Of a stretch of 50,702 nucleotides of DNA, positions 8,977 to 17,811 are shown in pieces. The notes beneath the pieces are model-generated. The model did no database searches. It worked only from the letters and a program-made list of their open reading frames with translations, and was not told where the DNA came from. Where the stretch lies: the NCBI GenBank assembly GCA_030681265.1, contig JAUXXD010000137.1, forward strand, positions 1 through 50,702, read 5' to 3'. The DNA comes from Candidatus Didemnitutus sp. (lineage in GTDB: Bacteria > Verrucomicrobiota > Verrucomicrobiia > Opitutales > Opitutaceae). Position 1 is the stretch's first letter; every line of letters begins with the position of its first letter. The position numbers were made by a program, and so were the translations under genes.

Positions 8977-10500
8977 ATGTCCTCCACCGAAACTCCCCAT
9001 CTCATGGAATCCCTGGTGTCGCTCGCGAAGCGCCGGGGCTTCGTCTACCCGTCCTCCGAAATCTACGGTGGCCTCAACGGCTTCTTCGATTACGGCCCGC
9101 TCGGCGTGGAGTTGAAGCGCAACATCCGCGATTGCTGGTGGCGCGACATGGTGCAACGCCGCGACGACATCGTGGGCATCGAGACGTCGATCATCATGCA
9201 CCCGAAAGTGTGGGAGGCCTCCGGCCACGTCGCCGGCTTCACCGACCCGCTGGTCGATTGCAAGGTGAGCAAGCAACGCTACCGCGCCGACCAGTTGTTC
9301 TTCGCCGCGGTCGTCGTGGACAACAACACGATCGGCTACGTCTCCGCGCTCGAAAGCGAAAACACCGTCGGCGAACTCCAAACCGCCGCCGAGCAGCTCA
9401 AGCGCAAGAAGGCCGTGCAGGGAACCCTCGCCGCCGTGCAACCGAAGGAATTCACCGAGGCCACCGCCGAGGAAATCCCGCTCATCCCCTCGCCCGCCAC
9501 CGGCGAACCCGGCAGCCTGACGCCGCCGCGCGCGTTCAACATGATGTTCGAGACCAACGTCGGCGCGATGCGCGACGCCTCGTCCGTCGCCTACCTGCGG
9601 CCCGAGACGGCGCAGGGCATGTTCGTCGACTTCAAGAATGTCTCTGACACCACGCGCGTGAAACTGCCCTTCGGCATCGCGCAAATCGGCAAATCCTTCC
9701 GCAACGAGATCACGCCGCGCAACTTCATATTCCGCTCGCGCGAGTTCGAGCAGATGGAGATGGAATACTTCATCCACGAAGACGCCGACTGGGCGCAGTG
9801 CCACGAAGAGTGGATCGTCTGGTGCGAAAACTGGCTCCGCAGCATCGGCCTGCCCGACAGCCATCTCTCGCGCTACACGCACCCGAAGGAAAAACTTGCG
9901 TTCTACTCCCGCGGCACGGTGGACATCATGTTCAAATATCCGTTCGGCGTGCAGGAACTCTGGGGCATCGCCGCGCGCGGTAACTACGATCTCACGCAAC
10001 ACGCCAACGCCAGCGGCAAACCGCAGGAATTGTTCGACGAAGCGACGAAGAAGAAAATCGTGCCGCACGTCATCGAGCCCGCCGTCGGAGTGGATCGCAT
10101 TCTCCTCGCCGTGCTCGCTGCCGGTTACGCCGAAGAGGACGTGACCGACGACAAGGGTAACGTCGAGAAACGCACCGTGCTCCGCTTCTCTCCGCGCATC
10201 GCGCCGGTCAAAGTCGCCATCTTGCCTTTGCTCAAAAACAAGGAGCAACTCACCAACCGCGCGAAGGATCTCTACACCAAACTCCGCCGCAACTACGCCG
10301 TGCAATACGACGACGGCGGCGCGATCGGCAAACGCTACCGCCGGCAGGACGAGGCCGGCACGCCGTGGTGCGTGACGATCGATTTCGAGACGATCGAGAA
10401 ACCCGGTGACACCTTCACGCTCCGCGAGCGCGACTCGATGCAGCAACGCCGCATCACCGAAGCCGAACTCTTCGCGCTGCTGGCCGAACACGTTTACTGA
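8977..10500 (+). CDS. glyQS: Glycyl-tRNA synthetase, single-chain type
   Basis: Class II aminoacyl-tRNA synthetase charging tRNA-Gly, homodimeric alpha2 form, 507 residues. Evidence: N-terminal [18 protein letters not shown](F)[17 protein letters not shown], motif 2 [19 protein letters not shown], motif 3 [14 protein letters not shown], and an anticodon-binding domain from about residue 400 (VAILPLL to the end). ATG 8977 is chosen because the family N-terminus begins there. An upstream ATG at 8833 would add 48 atypical residues, and ATG 9004 is a possible shorter start. The 201-base divergent gap before it holds no recognised feature. Confidence 0.95.
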   Translation: MSSTETPHLMESLVSLAKRRGFVYPSSEIYGGLNGFFDYGPLGVELKRNIRDCWWRDMVQRRDDIVGIETSIIMHPKVWEASGHVAGFTDPLVDCKVSKQRYRADQLFFAAVVVDNNTIGYVSALESENTVGELQTAAEQLKRKKAVQGTLAAVQPKEFTEATAEEIPLIPSPATGEPGSLTPPRAFNMMFETNVGAMRDASSVAYLRPETAQGMFVDFKNVSDTTRVKLPFGIAQIGKSFRNEITPRNFIFRSREFEQMEMEYFIHEDADWAQCHEEWIVWCENWLRSIGLPDSHLSRYTHPKEKLAFYSRGTVDIMFKYPFGVQELWGIAARGNYDLTQHANASGKPQELFDEATKKKIVPHVIEPAVGVDRILLAVLAAGYAEEDVTDDKGNVEKRTVLRFSPRIAPVKVAILPLLKNKEQLTNRAKDLYTKLRRNYAVQYDDGGAIGKRYRRQDEAGTPWCVTIDFETIEKPGDTFTLRERDSMQQRRITEAELFALLAEHVY

Positions 10501-10512
10501 ACCCCCGCCCCC

Positions 10513-11700
10513 ATGAGCAAATCCTCTTCCGCCAAATTCCTCTGGGAAGATCCGCTGCGTTTTGATCCGTTGCTGACCGAAGACGAGCGCGCCGTGCGCG
10601 ACTCGGCACGCGATTATTGTCAGGGCAAATTGATGCCGCGCATTTTGGAGGGGAATCGCCACGAGATTTTTCACCGCGAAATTCTCACTGAAATGGGCGC
10701 GCTCGGGCTGCTCGGTTCTACCATCGAGGGCTACGGCTGCGCAGGCGTGAATCACGTTTGCTACGGTCTCATCGCCCGCGAGGTCGAGCGCGTGGACTCC
10801 GGCTATCGCTCCGTCATGAGCGTGCAATCGTCGCTCGTGATGCATCCGATCAACGCCTACGGCAGCGAGGAACAGCGCCAGAAATACCTACCTCGTCTCG
10901 CAACCGGCGAACTCGTGGGCTGCTTCGGTTTGACCGAGCCCAACCACGGTTCCGATCCGGGCAGCATGGCGAGTCGCGCCACCAAGACGGCGGACGGCTG
11001 GTTGTTGCGCGGCTCCAAGACGTGGATCACTAATTCGCCGATCGCCGACGTGTTCGTCGTGTGGGCGAAGGACGATGCGGGCGAAATTCGCGGCTTCATT
11101 CTCGAAAAAGGCATGCGCGGACTCACGGCGCCGAAGATCGAGGGCAAGTTTTCCCTCCGCGCTTCGCCGACGGGCATGATCATGATGGACGACGTGCCGG
11201 TGCCGGACGCGAATTTGTTGCCCAACGCCTCCGGCCTCAAAGGCCCGCTCGGTTGTCTCACGAAGGCGCGCTACGGCATTTCGTGGGGTGCGCTCGGCGC
11301 CGCGGAATTCTGCTGGCATGCGGCACGCCAATACACGCTCGACCGTAAGCAATTCGGCCGACCGCTCGCCGCTAATCAACTCATCCAGCTCAAACTCGCC
11401 AACATGCAGACGGAAATCACGCTCGGGTTGCACGCTGTGTTGCAATTGGGGCGGTTGATGGACGCCGGCCAGGCGGCACCGGAAATGGTTTCGATGCTCA
11501 AGCGCAACTCCTGCGGCAAGTCGCTCGACATCGCCCGCGTCGCGCGCGACATGCACGGCGGCAACGGCATCTGCGACGAATACCACGTCATCCGCCACGT
11601 GATGAATCTCGAGTCGGTCAACACCTACGAAGGCACGCACGACATCCACGGATTGATCTTGGGCCGCGCGCAAACGGGTATCCAGGCCTTCGTCAACTGA
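10513..11700 (+). CDS. gcdH: Glutaryl-CoA dehydrogenase-type acyl-CoA dehydrogenase
   Basis: 395-residue FAD enzyme, probably oxidising and decarboxylating glutaryl-CoA to crotonyl-CoA. The sequence follows this subfamily closely: [61 protein letters not shown]. The C-terminal [20 protein letters not shown] carries catalytic Glu373. It begins 12 bases after glyQS on the same strand. No other lysine/tryptophan degradation genes are in the window, so the substrate rests on subfamily resemblance alone. Confidence 0.88.
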   Translation: MSKSSSAKFLWEDPLRFDPLLTEDERAVRDSARDYCQGKLMPRILEGNRHEIFHREILTEMGALGLLGSTIEGYGCAGVNHVCYGLIAREVERVDSGYRSVMSVQSSLVMHPINAYGSEEQRQKYLPRLATGELVGCFGLTEPNHGSDPGSMASRATKTADGWLLRGSKTWITNSPIADVFVVWAKDDAGEIRGFILEKGMRGLTAPKIEGKFSLRASPTGMIMMDDVPVPDANLLPNASGLKGPLGCLTKARYGISWGALGAAEFCWHAARQYTLDRKQFGRPLAANQLIQLKLANMQTEITLGLHAVLQLGRLMDAGQAAPEMVSMLKRNSCGKSLDIARVARDMHGGNGICDEYHVIRHVMNLESVNTYEGTHDIHGLILGRAQTGIQAFVN

Positions 11701-11711
11701 CCGCCGCGCCT

Positions 11712-12200
11712 TTGGAAAACGAGTGCCACTTTTCGCCTGACCGGCGTCACCGCTACAGTTTGATCCATCGGTGGAACGCGCTGTTCAGCGACCGGCTCAT
11801 CATGTGGATCGGACTGAACCCGAGCACGGCCGACGAAGCCAAACTGGATCCGACGCTCACACGCATCCGTTCTTTTTCGCAGCGCGAAGGTTTTGACGGC
11901 TTCTGGATGGCCAACCTGTTCGGCCTGCGCACGCCCTACCCGAAGGAAATGATGGCCACGCCCGATCCCGTCGGACCGGAGAACGACGCGGCGCTGCTCG
12001 CCGGGGCGGAGCGTTGCGAGATCATCGTCGCCGCGTGGGGCGTGAGTGGCGAATACCAGTCGCGCGCCGATGCGGTCGTGCGGCTCCTTGCCGGGCGCGA
12101 ATTGTGGTGCCTCAGCACGACGCAGGGCAGCCACCCGCGCCACCCGCTCTACGTTTCGGCGAAACAACCGCTCGTGCGCTACCACGGCCGCGCGAAGTAA
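11712..12200 (+). CDS. DUF1643 family protein
   Basis: 162-residue soluble protein of unknown function. The family core is visible: IMWIGLNPSTADEAKLDPTL, then GFDGFWMANLFGLRTPYP and a final GSHPRHPLYV. The TTG start at 11712 is chosen because the conserved block RYSLIHRWN lies before the first ATG (11802). It starts 11 bases after gcdH, so it could be co-transcribed, though no functional link is known. Ends 24 bases from a convergent gene. Confidence 0.8.
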   Translation: MENECHFSPDRRHRYSLIHRWNALFSDRLIMWIGLNPSTADEAKLDPTLTRIRSFSQREGFDGFWMANLFGLRTPYPKEMMATPDPVGPENDAALLAGAERCEIIVAAWGVSGEYQSRADAVVRLLAGRELWCLSTTQGSHPRHPLYVSAKQPLVRYHGRAK

Positions 12201-12224
12201 GTCGGCCGCGCGGGGGGCCGTGCG

Positions 12225-12620
12225 TCACGGGCTATTCACATCAATTTCGATTTCGCGCAGGTTCGCTCTTTCCGCGCGATAGGTGGTGCGCGGCACGAAA
12301 GTTTTCTTGAATAGGCGTAAGTTGGAAATTTCCGAGAGCACGAAGGTGCGCCAACCGGGCGGAGGTCCGCTGCGACTTTGTCCACTGATCTGCCAACCGA
12401 GTAACGCCACGCGGCCGCCCTTCACGGTGCCGAGTGCGTGCGGTTCGAATTCACGCGACAAACCTTGGTAACGAAAACGTAGGATGCGACGCCCGCGAAT
12501 GGCGGTGCGGATTTTCTCGCGCGTTTGCTTTTCCTTAATCGGCTCCGCCGCGGCGGATGCCGGCAGCAATAGCCACAGGCCCGCCGCTCCCACGGCCCAG
12601 AGGAAGCCGCGACGATTCAT
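12225..12620 (-). CDS. Exported WYL-like domain protein
   Basis: 131 residues. The N-terminus MNRRGFLWAVGAAGLWLL is a signal peptide with a Tat-like RRGFL motif, cleaved near ASAAAEP. The mature part resembles the beta-sheet WYL fold: KIRTAIRGRRILRFRYQG, REFEPHALG, then GRVALLGWQISG and GWRTFVLSEISNLRLF. WYL domains normally sit in cytosolic regulators behind a DNA-binding domain, so a stand-alone exported version is odd. A start seven codons earlier is possible but would bury the signal. The WYL assignment is by eye and tentative. Confidence 0.65.
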   Translation of the reverse strand: MNRRGFLWAVGAAGLWLLLPASAAAEPIKEKQTREKIRTAIRGRRILRFRYQGLSREFEPHALGTVKGGRVALLGWQISGQSRSGPPPGWRTFVLSEISNLRLFKKTFVPRTTYRAERANLREIEIDVNSP

Positions 12621-12706
12621 GATCAAGCAAACTTTTAGCACCCCGCCACGCCCCCGACAAGTCCACTTTTATATTGGCAACCGGGCTCGCCCCTCCAATT
12701 ACGACC

Positions 12707-12780
12707 CGCCGCGGCGAGGCGCTTGCGCAAGTAACACCTGCCGCCGGATTCCTATTGCTGGGCGCACGCCGCGGCGAGGC
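12707..12780. repeat. 14-base direct repeat, 60 bases apart
   Basis: CGCCGCGGCGAGGC occurs at 12707-12720 and again at 12767-12780 in the 211-base gap between two leftward genes. The unit is itself nearly palindromic (CGCCGCGGCG). A palindrome CTTGCGCAAG lies between the copies. No gene is seen in this gap. Confidence 0.5.
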
Positions 12781-12831
12781 TCTCGGATGCGGAAAACGAA
12801 GCGATCTCCCGTCGTGCCGACGACGGCGTAA

Positions 12832-13602
12832 TCACGGCGTCGCCAACACCGGTCGCCTGTCCGCCAACCAATCCACCAGCGGCAAACGCAGGCGGATCAT
12901 CTCCTGCACCGCGAGCGCCGCGGCTCGGTGGGCGCCCTCGCGGGAATAATGCGTGTCGTCCTGCCAGCCCTCCGGTTTGCGCTCGTAGGTTTGCGGCGGA
13001 ATCCACAGGTGCAACCGCTTCGAACCCTCCACGCCCCGCTCCTCCTCCAACGCCCGCGTCAACGCGAACAGTTCCAGCAGCGGCACGCCCTCGGCTTTCG
13101 CCACCTCGCGGGTGACGACGAGATACTCGCCATGTGTGTCGAGCACGCGCGGTTTCGCGCCGCTGGTATCCCATTTGCGCCGCGCCACCGCGGTGGCCAG
13201 CAGCGGATGCGCACCGCGCGCGCGCACCTCGGCGACGAAGCGCCGCAGATTTTCCGCATACTCACCGCGCGGCTCGGTGTAGCGCGCGGGGTCCTCGCGC
13301 TTGGCGTCGTTGTGGCCGAATTGCAGCAACACCCAGTCGCCCGGCGCGAGCGCGTCGAGGAGCTGTTGCCAGTGCCCGCGCTCGCGAAACGATTTCGTGC
13401 TGCGCCCGTTCACGGCGTGGTTCACCACCAGCGCGGGGTCGGCGAAGAAACGCGGGAGCACCTCGCCCCACCCGTATTCCGGATTCGGGGTGTCGCGCTC
13501 CTTCGTCGCCATCGTGGAGTCGCCCGCCAAATGCAACCGCGCGGGAGCGGCCGTCGCCGCGGCACACCACCAGAGCAAAAAAAGCGCGCAACCGAATCGC
13601 AT
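12832..13602 (-). CDS. Exported SGNH hydrolase, rhamnogalacturonan acetylesterase-like
   Basis: 256 residues with a signal peptide ([12 protein letters not shown] to about Ala19). SGNH blocks are in order: AGDSTM with catalytic Ser29, [12 protein letters not shown] with the oxyanion Gly66, [11 protein letters not shown] with Asn98, and [10 protein letters not shown] with Asp215 and His218. The order, spacing and NGRSTKSF variant are those of carbohydrate-esterase rhamnogalacturonan acetylesterases, which remove acetyl groups from pectin side regions. An upstream in-frame Met would add 19 residues before the signal peptide and is rejected. No other polysaccharide genes are adjacent, so the substrate is uncertain. 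Confidence 0.85.
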   Translation of the reverse strand: MRFGCALFLLWWCAAATAAPARLHLAGDSTMATKERDTPNPEYGWGEVLPRFFADPALVVNHAVNGRSTKSFRERGHWQQLLDALAPGDWVLLQFGHNDAKREDPARYTEPRGEYAENLRRFVAEVRARGAHPLLATAVARRKWDTSGAKPRVLDTHGEYLVVTREVAKAEGVPLLELFALTRALEEERGVEGSKRLHLWIPPQTYERKPEGWQDDTHYSREGAHRAAALAVQEMIRLRLPLVDWLADRRPVLATP

Positions 13603-13725
13603 GCCGGAGATTCGGGCCGCGACGGGGGCCGCGACAATGCCAAATCCACCGCCGGCCAAATCTTAAACGCCATCCCCTCGCGTGGCTGGCTTGCGCCCGC
13701 GCAGCACTTGGTGCTCAATCACGCC

Positions 13726-14367
13726 ATGCGTCTTTTCCTTTTCCTCTCGTGCGCCCTGGCCCTGACCAGTTGCAGCAGTGTCTATTACGGCGCGATGGAA
13801 AAAATCGGCATTCCGAAGCGGCAGATTCTCGTCGAACGCGTGGAGTCCGCCCGCGGCGCGCAACAGGCCGCGAAGCAACAATTCGCCAGCGCGCTCGAAC
13901 ACTTTCTCTCCGTCACCAAAGTGCCACCGACCGAACTCAAGGGCGTCTATGATCGGTTAAACGACGAACTCAAACGCAGCGAGGCGCGCGCCAAAGAAGT
14001 GCGCGATCGCATCGGCTCGATCGACAGCGTCGCCCAAGCCCTCTTCGGCGAATGGAACCTGGAGCTCGCGCAGTATTCCAACCCGGCCCTGCGTGCGCAA
14101 AGCGAGCGCCAGCTCGACGCCACCAAGCGCCGCTATGCCGAGTTGATGCGCGTAATGAATGTCGCCGCCGACCGCATGGAGCCGGTGCTGGTGACCTTCC
14201 GCGATCAAGTGTTGTTCCTGAAACACAATTTGAATGCGCAAGCCATCGCCGCGCTCAGCTCGACTTCACAGAATCTGCAACAGGACATCGGCCGCCTCAT
14301 CGCCGACATGGAGAAATCCATCAAGGAAGCCGACGCCTTCATCTCCACGATGCAGGCCGTTAAATGA
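13726..14367 (+). CDS. DUF2959 family lipoprotein
   Basis: 213-residue predicted lipoprotein. Signal MRLFLFLSCALALTSC with lipobox LTSC (Cys16). The body is almost entirely helical coiled coil (RGAQQAAKQQFASALEHF, then LNDELKRSEARAKEVRDR and SSTSQNLQQDIGRLIADM), matching the DUF2959 family start YYGAMEKIGIPKRQILVERV. Function unknown; likely anchored in the outer membrane facing the periplasm. It is divergent from the SGNH gene across 123 bases. Confidence 0.85.
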   Translation: MRLFLFLSCALALTSCSSVYYGAMEKIGIPKRQILVERVESARGAQQAAKQQFASALEHFLSVTKVPPTELKGVYDRLNDELKRSEARAKEVRDRIGSIDSVAQALFGEWNLELAQYSNPALRAQSERQLDATKRRYAELMRVMNVAADRMEPVLVTFRDQVLFLKHNLNAQAIAALSSTSQNLQQDIGRLIADMEKSIKEADAFISTMQAVK

Positions 14368-14425
14368 GTTTGCGCATCCGTCCGAAGGCCCAGTCCAAAT
14401 CAACCGAATCATCGCCCAAACCGTC

Positions 14426-14770
14426 GTGCCGCTAAAAATCAAATGGAACGACGACCGCGTGCGCGGCGCGACAACGGCCCTCCTGCTAATCACCCGAGAT
14501 AGACTGGCTCGCGGAGCAACCGAAGACTTGATCGCGGCTGCGTTAGCCGACTACCGCGAGGACCCCGCTGGATACAAACTCCTCAAAGCAACTTGGCCGC
14601 CCACCCATGATTGCGGGCCGTTGAAGCAAGTCGCCCATAAATCTTATTACCAAAATCTCCTCAGCGCCATCGACCGACTTCTGGCGAAGATCGAAAAGTC
14701 GAAGCTGCAATTCAGCAGTCTGCGTGAACTCGACAATTGGTTGATCGCGAGCCTCCGCAACGTCCGCTGA
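14426..14770 (+). CDS. Hypothetical protein, 114 aa
   Basis: Not recognised. The frame from GTG 14426 reads VPLKIKWNDDRVRGAT, then a helical body (DLIAAALADYREDPAGYK, KSYYQNLLSAIDRLLAKI) and ends LDNWLIASLRNVR. The upstream part of the open frame runs into the previous gene and is Arg/Ser/Pro-rich, typical of an unused frame, so a start near 14426 is assumed. No signal or membrane helix. It follows the DUF2959 gene by 58 bases on the same strand. Confidence 0.55.
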   Translation: MPLKIKWNDDRVRGATTALLLITRDRLARGATEDLIAAALADYREDPAGYKLLKATWPPTHDCGPLKQVAHKSYYQNLLSAIDRLLAKIEKSKLQFSSLRELDNWLIASLRNVR

Positions 14771-14791
14771 GCATTACCACCGCACGCCCGC

Positions 14792-16111
14792 TCATGGCAT
14801 CTTGGCGAAGGCGAGGTGCCGGATAACCTTCTCCTTTCCATCACGCCACCCTGCCTGCTTCACGCGCCAATAGATGATCGCGGCCAGCGTGTAGTTTTCC
14901 GGTGTGCCGATGCCGTGTTCGTAACAAAAGGCCAGGTTGCGCAAACCGATTGAGCAGCCCGCTTCGGCGGCCTGCCGTGTGTAGTGAAAGGCCTTCGTCT
15001 TGTTCTTGCGCACGTGCTTCATGTCGGAATTGCCCCAATAGTAGAGCGCACCCAACCACGCCGCCGCGCGCGCGTTTCCTTTATCGGCCAGTTCCCCAAA
15101 CTTCGCCAACCCCGCTTCGGCTTCCTTCGGCACCCCGAGTCCGCCGACCTGCATGTAAGCGAGAAACATCTTCGCGTCTTCCTCAAACGGCAGCGCGCGC
15201 TCGAAAAAATTCTTCGCCCGCGCGTAATCGCGTGTCGCATAGACCCCGACCAAGTGTGCCACACCCAACTCCACCCACGCGCGGGGGTCGCCGGTTTCGA
15301 GTGCCGCCAAGTCCGCCACCGCTGCCCGCGCGGCCGAGGGCGCGATTTCCTCTCCTTCGTTGAAGCGCCGCACCCGCGCGAGCAGGTAGAAAAAGCGCGC
15401 CCGCGCGTGCCCGGCGTCCGCCAGCATTTTCAATCTGTTCAAGCCCTGGTTGCTGTATTGCGCGAGTAGGCAGTAGTGCTCCATCGCCACCTCGAGATTC
15501 GGCGGGCCAAAAGTGCCGCCCATTTCGAAATCCACGCCAATCTCGAAGAGCCCCTGCGGTTGCCCAAGGGCCGCCGCGCGGCGGATCATCAGCGCGCCAC
15601 GCGCAACATCCTTTGGTCGCCCCTTCCCTCGCATGAAAAGCACTCCCTCGGTCGCGATCGCGGCCGGATAGCCTGCCGTCGCCGCTTTACCGAGTAATTC
15701 GACACCCGACTCGAAGTCGCCCGCGTATCCGGAGAGGCCGTTCAACTTCACTCGCGCCAAAGTGTCCAGCGCCACCAAACTGCCGTAGGCTGCAGCACCA
15801 TTGGCCAAAGTCTCGGCCGTCGCCAGATCCACCGCTGGCTCGACGCCATAGTCTTTGGCCAGCAACGAGAGACGCGCGACCCACGCTTGCACGTGCGGCG
15901 ACGGATCCTTGGCCAGTGATTCGCGCAGAAATTTTGTCGTGCCCTTCGGGCCCTTATCCTCGAGCGCCAGCAACACACGCAGTCCAAATAATTCCTCGCG
16001 TAATACCTCCGGTGACGCAGCGGGCCACACGTAATTCGTCGCCGCGCTGCACAAGCCAGCGAACGAAAACAAACCGCACCACACCACGCCACGGACCGAT
16101 TGCGTCTTCAT
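14792..16111 (-). CDS. Exported Sel1-repeat protein
   Basis: 439 residues. Signal peptide MKTQSVRGVVWCGLF to about Ala23. The rest is a solenoid of Sel1-like/TPR units, for example ESGVELLGKAATAGYPAA, GALMIRRAAALGQPQGLF, AKFGELADKGNARAAAWLG and AFHYTRQAAEAGCSIGLR, probably a periplasmic protein-protein interaction platform. Met at 16111 is chosen because the longer open frame upstream is Arg/Gly-rich, overlaps the divergent GNAT gene and would hide the signal peptide. It has a different plan from the TonB-C Sel1 protein at 6442-8775 and lacks a membrane anchor. Confidence 0.8.
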   Translation of the reverse strand: MKTQSVRGVVWCGLFSFAGLCSAATNYVWPAASPEVLREELFGLRVLLALEDKGPKGTTKFLRESLAKDPSPHVQAWVARLSLLAKDYGVEPAVDLATAETLANGAAAYGSLVALDTLARVKLNGLSGYAGDFESGVELLGKAATAGYPAAIATEGVLFMRGKGRPKDVARGALMIRRAAALGQPQGLFEIGVDFEMGGTFGPPNLEVAMEHYCLLAQYSNQGLNRLKMLADAGHARARFFYLLARVRRFNEGEEIAPSAARAAVADLAALETGDPRAWVELGVAHLVGVYATRDYARAKNFFERALPFEEDAKMFLAYMQVGGLGVPKEAEAGLAKFGELADKGNARAAAWLGALYYWGNSDMKHVRKNKTKAFHYTRQAAEAGCSIGLRNLAFCYEHGIGTPENYTLAAIIYWRVKQAGWRDGKEKVIRHLAFAKMP

Positions 16112-16273
16112 AAAAATTGCGCAGGCGGCCCGACCAGCGTGGTCCAAAGAGAGCGAAATCGTCGCAGCGTCTCCAGCGAATTCCACCGGCGTGCGCCAGT
16201 TTTCGGGCCAACCGCGAGCCCTCCGCGCGAGGTCGGCGTAGACAGACTCGCGCAGACCCGCCAACCTCGCGCC

Positions 16274-16747
16274 ATGTCTGCTGTGCTCCCCGTTTTGCGT
16301 CGCGCCACGGCCGTTGATAGCGCCGCGACATTCGCCTTCGTCGCGGGCGTGTTGGCGGAATTCGGGTTGCCCGCCGAAGCGCACAATACCGACGCCGATC
16401 TGGCAAACTTTGACGCGCACTACTTCACCCCCGGCGGAGACTTCGTCGTGTTGGCAACCTCCGAGGGAAAAATCGTCGGCTCGTGCGGTTTGTTTCCCGT
16501 GGGCGCCGGCACGGTCGAATTGCGAAAAATGTATCTCGCTCCCGCGTGGCGCGGGTGCGGTCAGGGGTGGCGACTGCTCGAGTGGGCGATGGCGCGAGCG
16601 CGGGCGTTGGGATTTCGCCGGATGACGCTGGAAACCGCGGCGGTGCTAAAAGGCGCGATCACGCTCTATGAACGCAACGGCTTCAAGCGCGACGACGCAG
16701 GTCGCCACTCGTGTCGTTGTGATGCGGCTTACGTGCGCGACCTTTGA
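16274..16747 (+). CDS. GNAT family N-acetyltransferase
   Basis: 157 residues, cytosolic. Acetyl-CoA-binding motif A is read as VELRKMYLAPAWRGCGQGWR, with RGCGQG as the pyrophosphate loop. It is followed by LLEWAMARARALGFRRMTLET and the C-terminal ALYERNGF-like LYERNGFKR strand. The substrate is unknown. ATG 16274 excludes an N-terminal Arg-rich extension that would overlap the divergent Sel1 gene. The cupin gene remnant begins five bases after the stop. Confidence 0.85.
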   Translation: MSAVLPVLRRATAVDSAATFAFVAGVLAEFGLPAEAHNTDADLANFDAHYFTPGGDFVVLATSEGKIVGSCGLFPVGAGTVELRKMYLAPAWRGCGQGWRLLEWAMARARALGFRRMTLETAAVLKGAITLYERNGFKRDDAGRHSCRCDAAYVRDL

Positions 16748-16751
16748 CTCC

Positions 16752-16887
16752 ATGGAAAAGATCGGCCTCAACGAAAAATTCGCGAAGTTCCGCGATCAGT
16801 GGAGTCCGAAACTCGTTGCGCAACTCAACGCGCAACACCGGTGACGCGGGCGGCACGCGCACCGTGGAAAATCCGGATCGGATTTAG
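16752..16887 (+). pseudogene. Cupin gene remnant with an internal deletion
   Basis: The first 30 codons from ATG 16752 read MEKIGLNEKFAKFRDQWSPK and then LVAQLNAQHR before TGA. This resembles the N-terminus of the small (about 115 aa) cupin / mannose-6-phosphate isomerase-like family. From 16831, two bases ahead in frame, the DNA reads RNTGDAGGTRTVENPDRI and stop (TAG at 16885-16887), which matches the C-terminal end of the same family (NTGD..RTV.. PxxI). The whole central metal-binding barrel is missing. A deletion between short CTCAAC/CAAC repeats would explain the junction. Its 3' end overlaps the last bases of the convergent ric gene. Confidence 0.65.
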
Positions 16888-17618
16888 GCGCGGCCCGCGA
16901 GAGCGAGCGCGCGCGGGAAGAGCACGTTGTTTTCCTTGTGCACGTGGCGCTGCAGATCAGTGGCGAATTCCGCGAGACCAGCCAGGAGAGCGCGATGCGT
17001 GTTGCACGCGTTGGTGTCGGGCTGGAAGCCGTCGGTCAATTCGCCGAGGCGGGCCGTCGCGCGCGTGGCGAATTCGTGTTCTTCTTCCATTTGACGAATC
17101 GGATTGGCGATAGAGCCGCAATGGAAGTCGTTGGCGACGCCAGCTTCGAGTTCGCGCACGAGCGGGAAAAGGATGCGCTCCTCTTTCGCCATGTGGGCGA
17201 ACATTTCATCGGCCAACAGCGTGGTGGTTTCGCTGACTTCGCGGAGGCGTTCGTCGCGCCAGGAGTGTTTGCGCGCGACGCGGTCGGCCATCTCAACGAG
17301 CCGCGGCAATTCGGTTTTCACATAAACGTGATGCGTGGTCTCGATGTGGTCGGCGAGTTGCGCGAGGGAAAGTTGATTGGGATCGATGCCTGGCGTGTTC
17401 GTGGCACTGGTCACCGCCTCGATTAATTCGGCATGCACGACGGCGGGTTCGTGTCCGTAGGCGCGGCACGCTTCGGTGAGTGCGCGTTTGCCGCCGCAGC
17501 AGTAATTGATGCCGAGGCGCTCGAAGACGCGGGCCAGCAGCGGATAATCGATGACGATTTGGCCGACGGTGGTTTCGACGGTGAAGGGAGGAGCGGCGTG
17601 GAGGCTCGGTGTGGACAT
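16884..17618 (-). CDS. ric: Iron-sulfur cluster repair di-iron protein RIC (YtfE/ScdA)
   Basis: 244-residue cytosolic di-iron protein that helps restore nitrosatively or oxidatively damaged Fe-S clusters. The N-terminal ScdA_N/DUF542 domain carries GINYCCGGKRALTEAC (Cys40-Cys41). The hemerythrin-like domain follows with the His/Glu ligand segments HIETTHHVYVKTELPRL, MFAHMAKEERILFPL, MEEEHEFATRA and HVHKENNVLFPRAL. Met at 17618 is the family start; the 23 upstream residues are Arg-rich and unlikely to be translated. A symmetric TTGA-N6-TCAA site sits 34 bases before the ATG, fitting control by a CRP/FNR/Dnr-type regulator. Confidence 0.92.
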   Translation of the reverse strand: MSTPSLHAAPPFTVETTVGQIVIDYPLLARVFERLGINYCCGGKRALTEACRAYGHEPAVVHAELIEAVTSATNTPGIDPNQLSLAQLADHIETTHHVYVKTELPRLVEMADRVARKHSWRDERLREVSETTTLLADEMFAHMAKEERILFPLVRELEAGVANDFHCGSIANPIRQMEEEHEFATRATARLGELTDGFQPDTNACNTHRALLAGLAEFATDLQRHVHKENNVLFPRALALAGRA

Positions 17619-17652
17619 GCGCCGACGATACCGCCAACCGCGCCGCCGTGCC

Positions 17653-17666
17653 TTGAGCCAAGTCAA
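17653..17666 (-). promoter_or_regulatory. CRP/FNR-superfamily type operator upstream of ric
   Basis: Half-sites TTGA and TCAA separated by six bases (TTGAGCCAAGTCAA), extended outward by CC and GG into an 18-base near-palindrome (17651-17668). It lies 34 bases upstream of the ric ATG. FNR/Dnr/Nnr regulators recognise TTGAT-N4-ATCAA-like sites, and ric/ytfE genes are commonly controlled by NO- or oxygen-responsive members. The regulator is not in this window. Confidence 0.65.
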
Positions 17667-17717
17667 GGGAACGCGAGGGCCGCACACGGTGTTTGGGGTT
17701 GCGGGTGACCAAGCGGT

Positions 17718-17742
17718 CCACTCGCTGGCGCTCGCGGCTACA
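17718..17742. repeat. REP-like element, copy 1 of 3
   Basis: Core CTCGCTGGCGCTCGCGGCTA followed by CA. It shares the CTCGCTGGYGCTC..GCTAC core with copies at 39148-39170 and 41324-41346. It lies in the divergent gap between ric and a small lipoprotein gene. Confidence 0.75.
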
Positions 17743-17811
17743 GGAGGGGGGCGGTTTTATGGAGTTGCGAGTCGGACTCTCTGGGATAAATTTGCGACAA
17801 CCTCCTTCTCC

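Noticed and set aside
8887-10845. 652-codon open frame on the minus strand across glyQS and gcdH
   Set aside because: Antisense to two genes with intact catalytic motifs; its protein is His/Ala/Arg-rich without any domain.
12675-12698. Further REP-like copy (CAACCGGGCTCGCCCCTCC)
   Set aside because: It shares only a CTCGC-rich core with the three listed copies; similarity too low to assign by eye.
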